From the IMG/VR virus record IMGVR_UViG_3300029954_000054, positions 1 to 32,582 of that record: a DNA stretch of 32,582 bases; one strand, written 5' to 3'. Of the stretch, positions 25,716-32,582 are shown one piece after another; position 1 is the first letter of the stretch, and every line of letters begins with the position of its first letter. Made by a program: the position numbers and the translations under genes. This DNA comes from a virus. The notes under the pieces were generated by a model. The model was not told the DNA's origin and did no database searches. It saw only the letters and a list, made by a program, of their open reading frames with translations.

Positions 25716-28700
25716 CCGCCGTCTCCGCCGCCGTCGCCGGAGCCGCCGCCGTCGCCGCCGGTGCCGCCGCCGTCCGACGGGGTCGACGCGGGTGGTATAT
25801 TGGCACCGAGGGACAGGCGGATGAAAATCACGCAGTTCTGACCGGGATCACCGACATTGACGACGACCGAGAGCGCTTCGCCCTGCGGCGTCGTCACGGT
25901 GTCCATGGCCTGGCTCACATAGCTCTCCGAAACACCGTTATAGGCGATGTTGTTGGCGCCGATGGTGAGATCCGCGATGTTGGCGGTCTCGATGACGGCG
26001 TTGCCGATCTGGGCGTTTTCGGTAATCAGGTCCACCGAGGCGAGGTTGACGGCCTCGATGGCGCCGGCGGCGATCTGGGCCGATTTCAAGCCGCCGAAGC
26101 TGCCGATTCCGGCGATGATCGAATTGTAGTAGGCCGGCGCGGTGCCGGGCGGCAGGATCAGGTTCCACCCGCCCGGCGTCGGCGGGTCGGTCGCGGTGCT
26201 GCCGGAACTCCAGCGATAGAGGGCCGCACTGGCCTCGTCATAGGCGATCTGGCCGTCGAACTGGCCGAACACCGCGGTGACGTCAGGGATCAGGGCGACC
26301 GGCGTGATGCTCTGGGCGAACGCGGCGGTGGTGAGGATCCCGTCGGCGATTTGGTCGGCGATCAGATCGGTGGTCTCGGCAAACACAGGGGTCGCGAACG
26401 TGCCCTGCGCCAGGGTGGTCGAGATCGCCCGTATCCAGTACCACCAGGTGGTGAGCGGCTGCAGGTTCAGGCTGTCGTTGTCGGTGTAGCTGTTGGCCAT
26501 GATGGTCAGCAGCAGACTGGCCCCGTCGTACGGTGGCGCGTCGAACGAATTGCTGCGCCACAGCTCGTAATGCAGGATGTCCGGGTTGATCGGCGATACC
26601 CAGGTGAGCTGGATGCGCCTTGTGCCGCCGAGGGCGGTGAACGAGGTCGGCGCCGAGGGCGGATCGCTCACCCCGTTGACATCGACCCCCGCGCCGTCGA
26701 TCCAGGTGCTGGTGCGGCCGTCCGAGCCGACGGTGCGCACCCCAAAGATGTAGAGCCCGACCGCAAGATTGTCGATGTCGTAGGTCGTGGACGTGGTGCT
26801 GTACTGGCCGGAGTAGATGTTGGAGACGGCGCGTATCTGGTAGCTGACGGCGCGCGGGTCGCCCACCGGGGACGACCACGACACCGTCACCCGTATCGTC
26901 GTCGTTGTGCCGTGGGTGACGAGGTAGTCCTGCGCAAAGACGTTCTGCGGCGGCGGGACCGGTGCTGCGAGCAGTCCGATCAGCGACGAGAAGCCGTTCT
27001 TCTGCAGCTGGATGCCATCTTCGACCCGCTCGTATTTGGTGGAGTCGTAGGACAGGCCGACGATCTGATAGGTGCCCCGGTTGGGTTCGGTCATGCCCAC
27101 GCATTGCCACAAGGTCGGCGCGATCGAGGTCGAGGTGACGACATAGACCGCGTCCGGGTCCGGCACCATCGGCATCGGTTCGGACAGGGTCAGGATCGAG
27201 TACAGCACGCCGTTGGCATCGTTCTCGGCGGCGAATCCGGCCAGGTCGTAATTGCTGGCGAGCGTGCCGTCCGGCATCTGCACCGTGAGCTGGTAGCTGT
27301 CATTGGAGCCGGTCGGCTCGAGATAGGCGTCGAGCGGGACGGACGTGGTGGTCGCTCCCATGCGTACCCGCCCGCCCATGCGCGTGGCGGTAAAGGACGA
27401 TGGGTCGGACAGCGCGAAGATCATCCCGGGCCGGACCGAGATCTGGTCGAAGCTGGCCGAGAACGTCACCGTCTCGGTCTGGTTCTGCTCGCTGTCGAGC
27501 ATCCATTTTCCGAGCCGGTTGGCGAGCCCGCGGCTCTGGCAGCCGAACGCGACGATGTCGGTCGGCACGATTCCCCTGAGTGCCACGTTGGCGATGTTGT
27601 CGACCACCTCGACCGCCGGCTGGTAGCGGTTGCCGGGATCGATCCAGGTCACCCGGCAGACATTGTGCCGCGTGTTGAGCCCCGTCCCCTCGTAAGTGAA
27701 CACGCCGCCGATGACATTGGCCTGGGTGACCAGAGCGGTCGGGGTGGTCGGCATGTCGGCGGTCACCACCACCGTGCCCCCACCCCAGTAGGTCATGCCG
27801 CGGAAGGCGCTGACCATGTTCTGCACCACCACATAGGCGTCGGCCTGGGTCGCAATCACGACGTTGAGCGTATAGCGCGGCTCGCTGCCACCGAACCCGT
27901 CCGGCACCGACTGAGCGCAGTACTGCGAGATCGTGTAGAGGTCATAGGCGGTCAGCTCGGTGGCGGCAGCCGGCAGGCCGAGGCCGTAACGGGTGTTGCT
28001 GATCAGGTCGAGCAGGCACCAGGCCGGGTCGTCGGTGACGGCGGTCTGCCAGCTCACCCCGTCCCAGGTGCCGCCCGAAGTGCCGGGTCCGGTCGAGGCG
28101 TAGGTGCGCGCGACGGGATCGAAGTTCAACGGCACCTGCACGTCGAGGCGCTCCACCTCGTAGGTGCGGGTCGGAATCGAACTGCCGAACGAGGCCGCAT
28201 CGATCGTCAGCGCGATATAGGCGCTGTCGGGATAGATCATCGGGTGGTCGGTGATGACGTCGTAGCTGTACCAGACGAACGTGTCCTCGACATTGGTCAA
28301 GGTGTTGTCGGGCGTCAGGCGGCTGACGCGTATGATCCAGCTGCTCAGGCCCGGCGTGCCGGCCAGTGGCAGGTCGAACCGGTAGGTGACCTGGTAGGGC
28401 GCGGTGCATTTCATGCCCGTGAGCGTCGTGTCGACGACCGTCACCCAGGCGCCGTCTACCGGCTGCACCTCGATCATGTAGCTTTGGCTCGGCCCGGCCC
28501 CGAGATAGCCCGTGGTCGTGTCGGCGGAGTAGAGCGACTGCCATTGCAGGGTCACGCTGGCGGCGTTGGCGGTGGGTGCAGTGACGGTATTCACAATCGG
28601 CCCGGTCGCGTAGGACACGGTCCGTCCGTCGGCGATCGTGTCTTCCGCCGAGGGATAGCCGGAAACCGGGTCCTGGTCGGGTAGCCCGATCCTGACTTCC

Positions 28701-29662
28701 CAGTTCACACCTTGGAAATTGTAGGTTCCGTCATTCGCCTGCAGCGGCGTGTTGTTGAAGAAGATCGACTGCGCGCCGTTGACGAGGTTGAGCTGGCCCT
28801 CGCCCAACAGGTCGATGATCCGCACCACGGCGTCCGATTGCAGCGTGTTCTGGGCTTCGCTGCCGCCTCCCCCGCCCTTGCCGCCGCCACCGTAGCCGGT
28901 CACGTAATTCGCGGTGCCGGTGCTGCCGTAATTCCCTGCTGTGGTCGTGTTGTTGTCCGACACCGCGTTGAGATTGGTCAGCAGATCCTCGGCCGCGTAG
29001 CCGACCGAGATCACGGTCGAGCCGACCAGGGTCCGGCCGTAGACGATCGGGACCGGAGCGCCCTCGGAGACCGTGTTGATGCGCCCGGACAGACCGAACG
29101 AGGCGTTGGACTGTCCGGTGTTTTTCTTCTGTTGCGGGCTCAGGAGTGCGGAGATGCCACCCAGTACCAGGGCGGCGCCGAAAATCGCGATCTGGCCGTA
29201 GGTGGCGAATCCCGCCAACGCGCCCGTCGCTATGCCGACCGAGGCGACAGCACCTTGGAGCACTGGCCCAAAAGCGTCGGCCGCGGCGCCGTAAGTGAAG
29301 AGCGAGGCAATGACGATCACCGCGCCGATGACGATCTTGCCGATGCCCATGCCGCTCTTGGCACCTGCGGCCATCGGCAGGATGTGCAGGACGCGCCCGC
29401 CGGTGCGCAGCATCAGCATCGTCTCGTCGATGTCGAAGCCCCGGTCGAGATCGCCGCGTATCAGCCGGTAGTTTCCCTCGCTGAAGGCCGCGCCGAAGCC
29501 GGGCTTGATGGCGCACAGCGCGCGCACCGCACCGGACGTGGTGCCCGCGCGCACCAGCATCGGACCGTCGGAGAAGCCGGCGAGGCGGCCATGCAGCACC
29601 ACCGTCGTGATGTTGGATTCCGGATCGCGGGCCGGCCGGCGCTGGGGTTCAAGAATGGGCAT
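25712..29662 (-). CDS. Fused tail assembly and host-specificity protein (gpI-gpJ-like)
   Basis: A 1316-residue protein. Residues 1-225 match lambda gpI: VVLHGRLA near 22, a glycine/alanine hydrophobic stretch 105-175 ending GGISALLSPQ, and SEGAPVPIVYGRTLVGSTVISVG. A glycine-rich hinge (257-268) leads to the gpJ start: TLQSDAVVRIIDLLGEGQ, FFNNTPLQANDGTYNFQGV. Fibronectin-type domains lie near 890-985 and 990-1090 (SAPTSFTALGGTRRIQLTWVSP). The very end is glycine/aspartate-rich. In lambda I and J are separate genes. The central tip protein contacts the host receptor. The start overlaps the gpK stop by 14 bases. Confidence 0.9.
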   Translation of the reverse strand: MPILEPQRRPARDPESNITTVVLHGRLAGFSDGPMLVRAGTTSGAVRALCAIKPGFGAAFSEGNYRLIRGDLDRGFDIDETMLMLRTGGRVLHILPMAAGAKSGMGIGKIVIGAVIVIASLFTYGAAADAFGPVLQGAVASVGIATGALAGFATYGQIAIFGAALVLGGISALLSPQQKKNTGQSNASFGLSGRINTVSEGAPVPIVYGRTLVGSTVISVGYAAEDLLTNLNAVSDNNTTTAGNYGSTGTANYVTGYGGGGKGGGGGSEAQNTLQSDAVVRIIDLLGEGQLNLVNGAQSIFFNNTPLQANDGTYNFQGVNWEVRIGLPDQDPVSGYPSAEDTIADGRTVSYATGPIVNTVTAPTANAASVTLQWQSLYSADTTTGYLGAGPSQSYMIEVQPVDGAWVTVVDTTLTGMKCTAPYQVTYRFDLPLAGTPGLSSWIIRVSRLTPDNTLTNVEDTFVWYSYDVITDHPMIYPDSAYIALTIDAASFGSSIPTRTYEVERLDVQVPLNFDPVARTYASTGPGTSGGTWDGVSWQTAVTDDPAWCLLDLISNTRYGLGLPAAATELTAYDLYTISQYCAQSVPDGFGGSEPRYTLNVVIATQADAYVVVQNMVSAFRGMTYWGGGTVVVTADMPTTPTALVTQANVIGGVFTYEGTGLNTRHNVCRVTWIDPGNRYQPAVEVVDNIANVALRGIVPTDIVAFGCQSRGLANRLGKWMLDSEQNQTETVTFSASFDQISVRPGMIFALSDPSSFTATRMGGRVRMGATTTSVPLDAYLEPTGSNDSYQLTVQMPDGTLASNYDLAGFAAENDANGVLYSILTLSEPMPMVPDPDAVYVVTSTSIAPTLWQCVGMTEPNRGTYQIVGLSYDSTKYERVEDGIQLQKNGFSSLIGLLAAPVPPPQNVFAQDYLVTHGTTTTIRVTVSWSSPVGDPRAVSYQIRAVSNIYSGQYSTTSTTYDIDNLAVGLYIFGVRTVGSDGRTSTWIDGAGVDVNGVSDPPSAPTSFTALGGTRRIQLTWVSPINPDILHYELWRSNSFDAPPYDGASLLLTIMANSYTDNDSLNLQPLTTWWYWIRAISTTLAQGTFATPVFAETTDLIADQIADGILTTAAFAQSITPVALIPDVTAVFGQFDGQIAYDEASAALYRWSSGSTATDPPTPGGWNLILPPGTAPAYYNSIIAGIGSFGGLKSAQIAAGAIEAVNLASVDLITENAQIGNAVIETANIADLTIGANNIAYNGVSESYVSQAMDTVTTPQGEALSVVVNVGDPGQNCVIFIRLSLGANIPPASTPSDGGGTGGDGGGSGDGGGDGG

Positions 29663-30401
29663 GACGCAGCCAGGCGCGGACGCAGCGGCGCCAGCCGAGG
29701 AACGGATCGACGCGCGACAGACGCCGCTCGAGATGATGGATCATCAGCCCGCCGCCGATATAGATCGCCGCATGATTTGCTGTCGGCACCTTGTTGCCCA
29801 CCGAAAGCAGGATCAGGTCGCCGACCTCCGGGGTATTCATGTCGGCCGTCACGAAGCCGGCGTCTTCATAGTTGTTGAGATAGAGATGCTCACCGTGGTT
29901 CCACCATTTGTCGTCGCGCGCATAGTCCTTGATGATGACCCGACGATTGATCCTGTACCAGTCACGCACCAGAGCGCCGCAATCGCCTTTGCCGTCAGTG
30001 CCGGACGGGCCGTGGCGAAACGGGCGGCCCTCCAGCGGCGGCGGTTCGAGCGCGTCGCCCCAGAAGAAAGGCGTGCTGGCGACTTCGTTGTTGCACATCA
30101 GCAGGCCCCAGGGGACGCCGAAGGCGCGCTGCTGGTTCTGGTCGTGCGCGCTCGGTCCCTCCGGACCGTTGGGGTGGCTGTGGACGATCGCGAGCACCCG
30201 GCCGTCCATCTGCAGCGGCATCATCTGGCGATCGCAGTCGAACGACCGCTCCGGCTCCGCAGCCACGTTGTCGAGCGGGTGGTAGCCGTCCGGGGTGATG
30301 ACGCCGCAGCTTTCCTGCGGGAAGGCAGCGAGGGCATGTTTCTTGATTGCCTCGTTGACCGCACGGTCGGCGATCAGCCGCAAGGTGTCCGGATGCATCA
30401 T
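29649..30401 (-). CDS. Tail tip assembly protein (gpK-like), JAB and NlpC/P60 domains
   Basis: A 250-residue protein with two domains, as in lambda gpK. The N-terminal JAB metalloprotease part has AIVHSHPNGPEGPSAHDQNQQ (His-x-His and Asp of the metal site, near residues 85-105). The NlpC/P60 part has GDCGALVRDWY (Cys near 146) and HAAIYIGGGLMIHH (His near 212). It is thought to act on tail or wall components during tip assembly or DNA entry. ATGATG at 30396-30401 overlaps the gpL stop; I take the first. Confidence 0.9.
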   Translation of the reverse strand: MMHPDTLRLIADRAVNEAIKKHALAAFPQESCGVITPDGYHPLDNVAAEPERSFDCDRQMMPLQMDGRVLAIVHSHPNGPEGPSAHDQNQQRAFGVPWGLLMCNNEVASTPFFWGDALEPPPLEGRPFRHGPSGTDGKGDCGALVRDWYRINRRVIIKDYARDDKWWNHGEHLYLNNYEDAGFVTADMNTPEVGDLILLSVGNKVPTANHAAIYIGGGLMIHHLERRLSRVDPFLGWRRCVRAWLRHAHS

Positions 30402-31120
30402 GTGGGCGTGATCGCCACACCGGGGAACGCCCGGGTCGGCAGCGGGGCGGCATTGAAGCGCAGGACGCAGTCCCGGTACTGCTTGCCGCACACGTCGCCG
30501 ATCGAGTCGGTGCTGTTGCCCGCCAGATCGAAATAGGCGCTTCCCGTATAAGGGCAGCTTCCGTAAACAAAACCGTTGCTCGTCCATACCCTATAGGTAT
30601 GGGTGCATGTATTGCAGATCACCTGCCGCCTTGGCAACTGGACCCCTTGGGCGTCCATGAGAGCGCGTAACTCGAACGTTACTGCGGTTTTGGTCTGTGA
30701 TACTTTGCGATTTACGATATAGATATCGGGTTCGAAGTAAGCGGAGGGATCGGCATCCGGCTGCCCGTCCAGAAAACGCTGAAACACCCGGTAGCGCGTG
30801 ACCTGCGCGCCGAGGCAATCGGAGAACTGCAGCACCAGAGCGGAGACCAGGTTGCCGATATTGGAGATCGCGATCTGCGGGACCGGGAGCTTGCCCTGGC
30901 CATTCCACTCGAATTGGCTGCCCTCGATCGGCAGCGGCACGTATTCGACCCCGCCATAATAGACGGCGGCATCGCCGATGGTGCCCGGGGTCCAGCAATA
31001 GACCGCGGCTCCGGCATCGGCCACGCCGTAGACAGCGGTCAGCGGCGTGGTGTCGAGCTCGTAGAGTTCGATCAGCGCGTCGGAATAGGCAGCCTGGGCA
31101 ATCTGGGTCGGAAGCGTCAT
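30398..31120 (-). CDS. Minor tail protein L-like, iron-sulfur cysteine set
   Basis: A 240-residue protein. The N-terminal part (MTLPTQIAQAAYSDALIELYELD ... VYYGGVEYVPLPIEGSQFEW) and ISNIGNLVSALV match phage tail protein L. The C-terminal half has four cysteines: VICNTC, YGSC, VCGKQYRDC, the set that holds an Fe-S cluster in the lambda protein (established for the family). It sits in the order M, L, K, I/J. The start at 31120 is preceded by a hairpin without a clear Shine-Dalgarno. Confidence 0.9.
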   Translation of the reverse strand: MTLPTQIAQAAYSDALIELYELDTTPLTAVYGVADAGAAVYCWTPGTIGDAAVYYGGVEYVPLPIEGSQFEWNGQGKLPVPQIAISNIGNLVSALVLQFSDCLGAQVTRYRVFQRFLDGQPDADPSAYFEPDIYIVNRKVSQTKTAVTFELRALMDAQGVQLPRRQVICNTCTHTYRVWTSNGFVYGSCPYTGSAYFDLAGNSTDSIGDVCGKQYRDCVLRFNAAPLPTRAFPGVAITPT

Positions 31121-31155
31121 GGCCAGACGAGGCCAACCGCTTGGTTCCCGCGTCA
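31121..31155 (-). promoter_or_regulatory. Late-operon leader element ahead of gpL gene
   Basis: Minus strand: stop TGA, then CGCGGGAACCAA, a small AACC/GGTT hairpin, and TGGCC-TCGTCT-GGCCA directly against the ATG at 31120. It shares the GGGAACCA wording and hairpin-at-ATG layout with 23895-23930 and 31504-31539. Confidence 0.5.
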
Positions 31156-31503
31156 GCCAGTAAGGTCGAAGCGCTCCTCCAGCGAGTAGCTCAGGGTCAG
31201 CACGTCAGCCGACAGGAATCCATAAGTCCCTGACAGCCACTGGAATTTTCGCGCGGTGGTCTCGTTCGGGAGGGTGTAGTAGAAGGTGATCCCGAGATGG
31301 GCGTTCATGAACGCGATGACGTTGTTGCCGTCGGTCGCGTCGATCGAGGCCCAGGCCAGGGTCGGCAGCAGGGCGATCGGGTTCAGGCCGTCAGGGGAGG
31401 ATTGCTTATAGCCGTCGCCAAACGTCGAGATGATCATGCGCGGCGTGATGGCGATCTGGGTGCCGCTGATCGAGGGGTTGATGGCCGGGGTGAAGGTGTC
31501 CAT
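31153..31503 (-). CDS. Minor tail protein M-like
   Basis: A 116-residue protein that matches the gpM family: RMIISTFGDGYKQSSPDGLNP near residues 22-43, WASIDATDGNNVIAFMNAHLG, then FYYTLPNETTARKFQWL and SLEERFDLTG at the end. GpM joins the tail tip complex at the base of the tail. Length is typical. It is followed by gpL, as in lambda. The start lies 33 bases after the previous stop, behind a leader hairpin. Confidence 0.9.
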   Translation of the reverse strand: MDTFTPAINPSISGTQIAITPRMIISTFGDGYKQSSPDGLNPIALLPTLAWASIDATDGNNVIAFMNAHLGITFYYTLPNETTARKFQWLSGTYGFLSADVLTLSYSLEERFDLTG

Positions 31504-31539
31504 GCCGAGGAGGGAACCCTCGGTGTGGTTCCCCCGTCA
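31504..31539 (-). promoter_or_regulatory. Late-operon leader element ahead of gpM gene
   Basis: Minus strand: stop TGA, CGGGGGAACCA, then either GGGAACC/GGTTCCC or CCGAGG/CCTCGG pairing, the latter ending one base before the ATG at 31503. The two hairpins exclude each other, which could act as a switch. No Shine-Dalgarno is evident. Confidence 0.5.
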
Positions 31540-31773
31540 GTGCAGCGTTTCGTCCGGATACGCGTCCGGGAACACCCCTTTGGGGAGAATCAGGACCGGA
31601 ATATCATCGTCCCGGGTCGCCGCGACGGCAGCTTCCAGGCTTGGGCCGTCCCACATGACTGTATAATGACCATCCTGAAATATAGTGGCGAAATAGGTCA
31701 GTTTCTTTTCGTCATTGCAGAACGCTGACCACACTTCGTAGCGGTCGCCGATCACGCGATCTGTCTCGTTCAC
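31537..31773 (-). CDS. Small protein between antirepressor and tail genes
   Basis: A 78-residue protein (VGDRY-type beta start, EVWSAFCNDEKKLTYFATIFQDGHYTVMW, then a helix and PVLILPKGVFPDAYP). GTG 31773 overlaps the previous TGA and has AGGGAG 7 bases upstream; GTG 31776 is the alternative. No family is recognised. Its coupling to the antirepressor gene suggests joint expression. Confidence 0.6.
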   Translation of the reverse strand: MNETDRVIGDRYEVWSAFCNDEKKLTYFATIFQDGHYTVMWDGPSLEAAVAATRDDDIPVLILPKGVFPDAYPDETLH

Positions 31774-32576
31774 CACAGAACTCCCTGTTCCAAAGATGCG
31801 TTTGGTTTTTCTGTTTTGCGGAAGATTTCCGCAAGACGAACAATTCCTTTGGGCGTCACCCGGACATCCTGTCCCATTTGACTGACCCCGTTCCGGTCTG
31901 TGTAGGGTCGCATCTTATGGATCAGATAGCCACGGTTTAACTGGTCCTGTGCCGCATATTCCCGACTTTGACGACCCCGCCCGCGGCGCAGCATCCATTT
32001 GTTCGTCCGCAGATAGTCGAAGACCTTGTCGGGATTGATGCCTATGGCTTTTGCAGCGTCCGAGACGCAGAAGCTCCCGTCGGCGTCCGCCAGCTGCTTC
32101 AGCACGAGCGCCTTGGGTCGCAGTTGCACCGCCTCGGCTTCCAGGGCCTGCAGCGCGCCGTGCTGCTGTTCGACCGTGGCCTTGAGGACGTTCAGGACGC
32201 GCAGGGTAAGCATCTCGAACGTCTCGTGCGGTGCGGCCACCAGGTAGCCGCCGGTGCGGCGGATGGCGGGCAGCACCTCGCCGGTGACCCATTTCTTGAA
32301 CCGTCTGGCCGACGGTTTCCGGCTCGTCATGATGACGCTGTAGAGACCGCTCTCGTTGACGACAGTCGGCATCGCCCCCGACAGGGAGCCTAAGTCATTG
32401 AATTTGGCTCCCTCGGCACGGGATAGGGTTGCCTTTTCGTCGTCATCGAGACGTTTGGCGACATCGGATGGATTGGCGATCTCCAGCACGCGGCAGACAT
32501 CGACCAGAAAAAACCAGGGCTGGCCATCGCGCACCACCACGCGCACCTTCGTGCTCTCGAAGACGAAGGCCAGCAT
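31770..32576 (-). CDS. BRO-N / KilAC antirepressor-like protein
   Basis: A 268-residue protein. Residues 1-115 are a BRO-N domain: FVFESTKVRVVVRDGQPWFFLVDVCRVLEIANPSDVAKRLDDDEK, VVNESGLYSVIMTSRKPSARRFKKWVTGEVLPAIRRTGGY. A helical linker follows (120-160), then a KilAC domain: LADADGSFCVSDAAKAIGINPDKVFDYLR, KWMLRRGRGR, GYLIHKM, VRVTPKGIVRLAEIF. Such proteins usually counteract the repressor or bind phage DNA. The start is 6 bases from the window edge, so an upstream start cannot be excluded. It lies in the tail operon, not in an early region. Confidence 0.88.
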   Translation of the reverse strand: MLAFVFESTKVRVVVRDGQPWFFLVDVCRVLEIANPSDVAKRLDDDEKATLSRAEGAKFNDLGSLSGAMPTVVNESGLYSVIMTSRKPSARRFKKWVTGEVLPAIRRTGGYLVAAPHETFEMLTLRVLNVLKATVEQQHGALQALEAEAVQLRPKALVLKQLADADGSFCVSDAAKAIGINPDKVFDYLRTNKWMLRRGRGRQSREYAAQDQLNRGYLIHKMRPYTDRNGVSQMGQDVRVTPKGIVRLAEIFRKTEKPNASLEQGVLW

Positions 32577-32582
32577 CCCGTC

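Noticed and set aside
26351-28684. Long plus-strand reading frame opposite the gpI-gpJ gene
   Set aside because: Composition is that of an antisense GC-rich frame and the minus strand has a full tail-tip protein with known motifs.
1-32582. CRISPR array or insertion sequence
   Set aside because: The early repeats are structured leaders between genes with different spacing and no spacer/repeat pattern; no transposase or terminal inverted repeats seen.

Overview
The window reads as part of a temperate, long-tailed (lambda-like tail tip) phage of a high-GC alphaproteobacterium. Direct evidence for a phage: a tyrosine integrase with an excisionase-like gene beside it, a recombination set (ERF annealing protein, SSB, dUTPase), a GH108 endolysin, and tail-tip genes in lambda order M-L-K-I/J. 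The host guess is inference. It rests on the GC-rich codons, a GcrA-like helix-turn-helix, and phage families (DUF2303, DUF5131/Gp37-Gp68) that are common in alphaproteobacterial phages. A 44-bp copy of the 3' part of a tRNA-Thr(GGU) gene lies next to the integrase with phage-type genes on both sides. This is expected of an intact attP, so the DNA looks like an unintegrated or circularised phage genome rather than a prophage end.

Layout. (1) 1-3672, plus strand: small unrecognised early genes. Seven structured RNA elements, one ahead of every independently initiated gene, have the conserved blocks of a hammerhead ribozyme in type II order (CGAAAC, hairpin, GUC, hairpin, C-N-GAUGAG). The module ends in a strong terminator that still starts with CGAAAC. 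(2) 3700-14296, plus strand: a tightly overlapping operon with recombination genes, dUTPase, a DUF2303 protein, a DNA methyltransferase, DUF5131, a GcrA-like protein, several small proteins, and finally excisionase and integrase. (3) 14297-14623: attP region with palindromes. (4) 14624-15456: one DNA-binding-like gene with its own terminator. (5) 15460-17903, minus strand: six small genes read from a divergent promoter region. Two short plus-strand genes (17991-18463) are read the other way. (6) 18456-32576, minus strand: late genes read leftward from beyond the right edge: BRO-N/KilAC antirepressor, tail tip M, L, K, fused I-J, accessory tail genes, membrane protein, endolysin, two small exported proteins, an SGNH esterase and a beta-helix protein.

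How the parts fit. ERF, SSB and dUTPase would serve phage DNA recombination and replication; excisionase and integrase act at the adjacent attP. The tail-tip genes build the host-contact end of the virion. The membrane protein and GH108 enzyme are the likely lysis pair. The exported SGNH and beta-helix proteins suggest surface-polysaccharide modification. The same 16-bp palindrome class (TCAC-N8-GTGA) sits in the promoter of the recombination operon and in the divergent promoter at 17.95 kb, suggesting one shared regulator.

The most unusual content is non-coding: the serial hammerhead-like leaders of the early operon and a second, unrelated leader type (GGGAACCA after the stop codon, then a hairpin touching the next ATG) in all three late-operon gaps of 30 bp or more.
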